Shown here one piece after another: positions 15,319-18,717 of a stretch of DNA of 18,717 nt. A model generated the notes under the pieces. It made no database searches. It worked only from the letters and a program-made list of their open reading frames with translations, and was not told the origin of the DNA. The first letter of the stretch is position 1. Each line of letters begins with the position of its first letter. The position numbers and the translations under genes are program-made. The stretch is taken from positions 1 through 18,717 of the forward strand of contig JAGPUU010000310.1 of NCBI GenBank assembly GCA_018067325.1. Direction: 5' to 3'. Origin of the DNA: Amphritea sp. (lineage in GTDB: Bacteria; Pseudomonadota; Gammaproteobacteria; Pseudomonadales; Balneatricaceae).

Positions 15319-16257
15319 ATGCTTCAACCTCAACAGTTCTATCGTAATTTAAGCCGTACCGCTTTTTTCCTCCTGTTTCTGATTGCTCCGGTAACTAACC
15401 TGTTTCGCTATGACCTGACTGAAGGGCACTTTATTCTGTTTGGCCAGTCATTGGGATTAGGTATTGATCAGGCTATTGCGGGAGTTGCGGGTACGGATGC
15501 CGCTTTTCAGATCCTGATACGGGTGTTGCTGCCGATCGTCATACTGGTTGCTGCCGGAATTTGGATCGCTGCTAAGTATGGTCGTCTTTATTGTGGCTGG
15601 TTATGTCCTCATTTCTCAGTAGTAGAATTGATCAACGGGCAGATGCAGAAGCTTATTGGCCGGCCAACCATCTGGGAAAAGGGCAGTAAACCCCATAGTT
15701 CGGCTGCCTGGCTGATGCTGATCGGCAGCAGCACGTTGATGGCACTGGTTTGGTCGGTGGGCTTACTGGGTTATCTGGTACCACCGTTGGAACTGTATCA
15801 GGACTTACTTCACTGGCAGCTAGGCGGTGGCAGAGCCTTGTTTGTCAGCGTTGCGACATTGGTGTTTTTGAGCGACTTCCTGTTTGCCCGTCACCTGTTC
15901 TGCAAGTTTGGTTGTGCCCTGGGGGTGATGCAGAGCTTGCTTTGGATGGCTAATCCTAAGGCGCTGATGGTTAGTTTTGACAGTAAACGGGCAGATCTGT
16001 GTAAAGATTGTAACAGCGCCTGCGATGCAGCCTGTCCAATGCGCTTGCCGGCGCGTGGAATCAAGCGTCGAAAGTTTACCTGTACACAATGCAGCGAGTG
16101 TATTCATGCCTGCAATGAAGTTCAGAAAGATAACCCCGGCGGTGGATTGTTACACTGGACTCCTGGAGATCAGTATCGGGACCCGGACAAAGATCGGATG
16201 ATTCCAGCAATCAATATTCAAAGCCGCAAAAAAGAGGACGATGATGAACGCCGTTGA
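15319..16257 (+). CDS. CcoG/NapH-like membrane iron-sulfur protein in the nor cluster
   Basis: The 312-residue protein combines four or five membrane helices (about 12-27, 66-86, 129-152, 172-190, perhaps 199-212) with a cytoplasmic ferredoxin domain. The helix-edge pairs C92-GWL-C96-P and C195-KFG-C199 are the CcoG/NapH/NosR-type motifs. The soluble part holds two cluster motifs: C228-x2-C231-x3-C235-x3-C239-P and C255-x2-C258-x2-C261-x3-C265. CcoG (FixG/RdxA) reduces copper for cbb3 oxidase assembly; NapH and NosR pass electrons from quinol. This one is shorter than CcoG and lacks its C-terminal Ig-like domain and NosR's N-terminal flavin domain, so the name is left open. It overlaps norE and lies in the nor operon, so a role in electron supply or metal handling for NO reductase is an inference. 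Confidence 0.85.
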   Translation: MLQPQQFYRNLSRTAFFLLFLIAPVTNLFRYDLTEGHFILFGQSLGLGIDQAIAGVAGTDAAFQILIRVLLPIVILVAAGIWIAAKYGRLYCGWLCPHFSVVELINGQMQKLIGRPTIWEKGSKPHSSAAWLMLIGSSTLMALVWSVGLLGYLVPPLELYQDLLHWQLGGGRALFVSVATLVFLSDFLFARHLFCKFGCALGVMQSLLWMANPKALMVSFDSKRADLCKDCNSACDAACPMRLPARGIKRRKFTCTQCSECIHACNEVQKDNPGGGLLHWTPGDQYRDPDKDRMIPAINIQSRKKEDDDERR

Positions 16258-16837
16258 AATACCGCCGTCCGCAACGCTGGAAAAGGAAATGCCGGGTGAT
16301 TTTGCAGTCTGGTTGTTTATTATGGCGGAACTCAGTGTGTTTGCTCTGCTGTTTATCCTCTATGCCATCACCCGGGCACGCTTCCCTGATATGTTTGCCG
16401 AGGGGCAAGCGAATATCAATATCAATGCGGGGCTGGGTAATACTCTGGCGTTGCTGACCAGTAGTTATTTTGTGGTGGCGGCACAGCAGGCCCTGCTCAG
16501 GAACCTGCCGAAAAAAACGGTATTGAATATTGTTCTGGCGTTGCTAAGTGGTTGCGTTTATTTGACGATAAAAGGCTATGAGTATCTGCATGTTGCCGAA
16601 CTGGGCTTTGGCCTGAGCAGTAATGATTTCTACTTTTTTTACTTCGGTCTTACTGCGTTTCATATGTTCCATGTGATTCTGGGGATGCTGGTGCTGATAG
16701 TCCTGGCGGTTAAAGTTGCCAAGGGTAGTTATCATGCTGAGCGCATGAGTGAGTTTGAAAGTGGTGCCTGCTACTGGCATATGGTGGATCTTCTATGGTT
16801 GATCCTGTTTCCACTGATTTATGTGCTGCACGGCTGA
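16244..16837 (+). CDS. norE: NorE, cytochrome c oxidase subunit III-like protein
   Basis: The 197-residue inner-membrane protein belongs to the heme-copper oxidase subunit III family, of which NorE/NirO are the nor-linked members. It has five hydrophobic helices, beginning PGDFAVWLFIMAELSVFALLFILYA and ending YWHMVDLLWLILFPLIYVLHG, with the subunit III hallmark HMFHVILG...FESGACYWHMVDLLWL in the last two. Two ATGs stand in tandem (16241 and 16244). I prefer the second because it lies 5-6 bases from AGAGGA, although either is possible. It overlaps the iron-sulfur gene by 14 bases. NorE is not needed for catalysis in purified NorCB and is thought to help assembly or full activity in vivo. Confidence 0.93.
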   Translation: MNAVEIPPSATLEKEMPGDFAVWLFIMAELSVFALLFILYAITRARFPDMFAEGQANININAGLGNTLALLTSSYFVVAAQQALLRNLPKKTVLNIVLALLSGCVYLTIKGYEYLHVAELGFGLSSNDFYFFYFGLTAFHMFHVILGMLVLIVLAVKVAKGSYHAERMSEFESGACYWHMVDLLWLILFPLIYVLHG

Positions 16838-16846
16838 GGTTAGATT

Positions 16847-17122
16847 ATGAGTAGGGTTTTCAAATCAAAATTTGCCGGGCTGAAATTAATCCTGTTGTGG
16901 TTGCTATTGTTAATCTTGACCATGGCTACAGCCCTGCTGGCTGAACCCTATACTGTGACTATTGGGCTGGTGGCGATCGTGCTGTTGGTTACGGTGGTTA
17001 AAGCAAAAGTATTAGTAGATTCATTTATGGGGCTGAGAAATGCTCCGCTTTTTTGGCGAGTCATGTTACTGGCGTACGCACCTGTGCTGGGGGTGATCAT
17101 CACCCTGACCTACGCCTTTTGA
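16847..17122 (+). CDS. norF: NorF, small membrane subunit
   Basis: This 91-residue protein of the cytochrome c oxidase subunit IV-like (prokaryotic) family has three helices (about 12-30, 36-53 and 68-89) joined by the family stretch VVKAKVLVDSFMGLRNAPLFWRVMLLAY. In other denitrifiers norF lies after norE and its loss lowers NO reductase activity, so an assembly or stabilising role is likely. It begins 9 bases after norE and ends 20 bases before norQ. Size and order fit well. Confidence 0.9.
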   Translation: MSRVFKSKFAGLKLILLWLLLLILTMATALLAEPYTVTIGLVAIVLLVTVVKAKVLVDSFMGLRNAPLFWRVMLLAYAPVLGVIITLTYAF

Positions 17123-17142
17123 AGAATGATAGGAGTTAGAGT

Positions 17143-17961
17143 ATGAGTGCTGTTACTCAGCTGGATAAGAAAGAGGAATTACCGTTCTACGAACCTCAGG
17201 GTGATGAGATCGAACTCTTTATGCATGCCTATGAGCATAAATTGCCGGTATTGATCAAAGGGCCGACCGGCTGCGGTAAAACCCGCTTTATTAGCCATAT
17301 GGCGGAGAAACTGAATCTGCCACTCTACACAGTGGCTTGTCATGATGATCTGAGCGCTTCTGACCTGGTCGGGCGTCATTTGATTGGTGATGGCGCGACC
17401 GTATGGAGCGATGGCCCCTTAACCCGGGCCGTGCGAGAAGGCGGTATCTGTTATCTGGATGAAGTGGTCGAAGCGCGCAAAGATACGACGGTGGTGATTC
17501 ACCCGCTTACCGATGACCGGCGAATCTTGCCCATCGACCGGACCGGTGAAATCCTGCATGCCCCAGACAACTTCATGCTGGTGGTCTCATATAACCCGGG
17601 CTATCAGAATTTACTGAAAGGGATGAAGCCCAGTACCCGTCAGCGCTTTCTATCGATGAGCTTTGATTACCTGCCGGCTCCGGCCGAAGTCGAGGTGCTA
17701 ATCAACGAGACCAATGTGGATAAAACGATGGCCCAGCGTCTGGTGGTGTTGGCAAATACCCTTAGGGAACTGAAAGATCAGGATCTCGAAGAGGGCGCCA
17801 GTACTCGTCTGCTGGTATACACAGCGACTCTGATTAATACCGGCTTCGATCCGGTTAAAGCTTGTCGGGCAGGCATGATCGAGCCACTGACGGATGATAC
17901 GGATATCGTTGCCGGACTGATGGAGCTGGTACAGGCTGCCTTTGGCAGTGCGGAAGCCTAA
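17143..17961 (+). CDS. norQ: NorQ, MoxR-type AAA+ ATPase for NO reductase maturation
   Basis: NorQ is a cytoplasmic AAA+ ATPase that acts with the VWA protein NorD to insert the non-heme iron of NorB. The 272-residue product shows Walker A GPTGCGKT (40-47), CHDDLSASDLVGRHL (66-80), Walker B ICYLDE (102-107), a sensor-1 asparagine in SYNPGYQN (149-156) and the arginine region PSTRQRF (163-169). Length matches the CbbQ/NirQ/NorQ subgroup. A good ribosome site (AGGAG) precedes the ATG. The last codons contain the -35 element of a predicted promoter for norD. Confidence 0.95.
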   Translation: MSAVTQLDKKEELPFYEPQGDEIELFMHAYEHKLPVLIKGPTGCGKTRFISHMAEKLNLPLYTVACHDDLSASDLVGRHLIGDGATVWSDGPLTRAVREGGICYLDEVVEARKDTTVVIHPLTDDRRILPIDRTGEILHAPDNFMLVVSYNPGYQNLLKGMKPSTRQRFLSMSFDYLPAPAEVEVLINETNVDKTMAQRLVVLANTLRELKDQDLEEGASTRLLVYTATLINTGFDPVKACRAGMIEPLTDDTDIVAGLMELVQAAFGSAEA

Positions 17962-17970
17962 GTCTATAAT
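17942..17970 (+). promoter_or_regulatory. near-consensus sigma-70 promoter for norD
   Basis: TTGGCA (17942-17947, 5 of 6) and a perfect TATAAT (17965-17970) are exactly 17 bases apart, the best promoter match in the window. The -35 lies in the last codons of norQ and the -10 just after its stop. Transcription from about 17977 would give norD a 67-base leader and expression apart from the Fnr-type control of norC. Confidence 0.7.
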
Positions 17971-18043
17971 GTGTAAGGATTTTTAAGGCTAAAGGCTCTG
18001 TCACCGGACCGGTCAATGAATCAGTTGTTGGAGTAGCACCCCG

Positions 18044-18717
18044 ATGGAAGAACAGGTAGGTCAGATATGGGACCGCTTAATTACCCGTGTAGCAAAACAA
18101 GGCTATGCGGAAGCGGCGGTGACCCTGGATCAGGTTAAAGCCCCGCTGGGTGTGTTTTTCCGAGCACTGGGGGGCGATAGTGCACTGCGTGTCACTGCGA
18201 CAACAGCAACCCTGCATAAAGCACGTAGAAACTGGCTGCAGCGGGTTGCGGGTAGTGGGCGTAAAGTGGAGCTGGCCTGGCAGGATGAAACTTGCCTCTA
18301 CTTGCCGGCTCAGCTCGATGTGTTTCCTGATCGACAACTTAACCGCGATCTGTATTTCTGGCTGGCAGCAATGGCAGGGGCCCGGGTTCCGGCGGAAGTC
18401 CATCAGAGTCGGAACTGGATTGTTGATAATCAGCAGCGAACCTTGCACACCCTGAGACAGTTTCAGGGACTACATCATCGCTACCTAACACTGGTGCAGG
18501 CATATATTGCCTTGCGACCCGTGCCTGAAAGACTTAAACCTGAAGCGGCAGCGCTGGAACAGGCAATACAGCAAGCGCTGATTCAGCCTGGCTCTGTAAC
18601 AGCATTGCCGGAAGCCCGCTTCGCACCTGACCCTGTAGCTTTATGGCTGCACCCTGATCCGCCGCGCAGTGCGGGGCTGCTCAATTCCGACGATGCTCAG
18701 GATCGCAATGCATCCAA
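18044..18717 (+). CDS. norD: NorD, VWA-domain protein (partial)
   Basis: The frame opens at the ATG at 18044 and is still open at the right edge (224 full codons). The translation includes LRVTATTATLHKARRNWLQ, then GSGRKVELAWQDETCLYLPAQLDVFPDRQLNRDLYFWLAAMAG, which is characteristic of the N-terminal part of NorD. The C-terminal von Willebrand A domain with its metal-binding MIDAS site would lie beyond the window. NorD is the partner of NorQ. GGAG lies 10 bases before the start. Unlike the rest of the cluster, it is separated from the gene before it by 82 bases, which contain a promoter-like sequence and a six-codon ORF (18016-18036) whose stop directly follows the ribosome site. Confidence 0.92.
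   Translation, partial: MEEQVGQIWDRLITRVAKQGYAEAAVTLDQVKAPLGVFFRALGGDSALRVTATTATLHKARRNWLQRVAGSGRKVELAWQDETCLYLPAQLDVFPDRQLNRDLYFWLAAMAGARVPAEVHQSRNWIVDNQQRTLHTLRQFQGLHHRYLTLVQAYIALRPVPERLKPEAAALEQAIQQALIQPGSVTALPEARFAPDPVALWLHPDPPRSAGLLNSDDAQDRNAS

Overview
This 18.7 kb window looks like chromosome of a marine gammaproteobacterium of the Oceanospirillales/Pseudomonadales type. The evidence is gene order and protein sequence: dksA, gluQ and a CbrA-type sensor kinase lie together as in Pseudomonas, sfsA and an aminotransferase sit beside them, mrcB (PBP1b) is paired with an LpoP-like lipoprotein, and there is a complete-looking nor (nitric oxide reductase) cluster. No transposase, integrase, CRISPR array or RNA gene was seen, and codon use looks even throughout, so the window reads as core chromosome plus a respiratory module.

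Layout. (1) 1-2877, minus strand: dksA, gluQ, a 58-residue membrane protein and the first 456 codons of a CbrA-like transporter/sensor kinase. These genes are tightly spaced or overlapping and run off the left edge. A perfect 10-bp hairpin separates dksA from gluQ. (2) 2878-3266: a 389-base divergent intergenic region. (3) 3267-5128, plus strand: a PLP aminotransferase overlapping sfsA. A small Rieske protein converges on them from the other strand (5152-5478). (4) 5607-8232, plus strand: tonB, a FecCD/HmuU-type permease and an HmuV-type ATPase, each overlapping the next, probably for heme (or another TonB-dependent ligand) uptake. (5) 8263-9864, minus strand: an APH-like/P-loop kinase fusion. 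(6) 9912-12817, plus strand: mrcB and its probable activator lpoP. (7) 12869-13258, minus strand: an unidentified three-helix membrane protein. (8) 13420 to the right edge, plus strand: norC, norB, a CcoG/NapH-like iron-sulfur membrane protein, norE, norF, norQ and the start of norD.

How the genes work together. NorC and NorB form the cytochrome c-dependent NO reductase. NorQ and NorD are the AAA+/VWA pair that matures NorB by inserting its non-heme iron, and NorE/NorF are accessory membrane subunits. An Fnr/Dnr-type box upstream of norC suggests induction by low oxygen or NO. The less expected parts are the multi-cluster iron-sulfur membrane protein between norB and norE, a strong hairpin just before it, a near-consensus sigma-70 promoter at the end of norQ that would give norD its own transcription, and the small membrane protein that could share the Fnr-type site in the opposite direction. 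These are the best leads; most of the rest belongs to well-known families.
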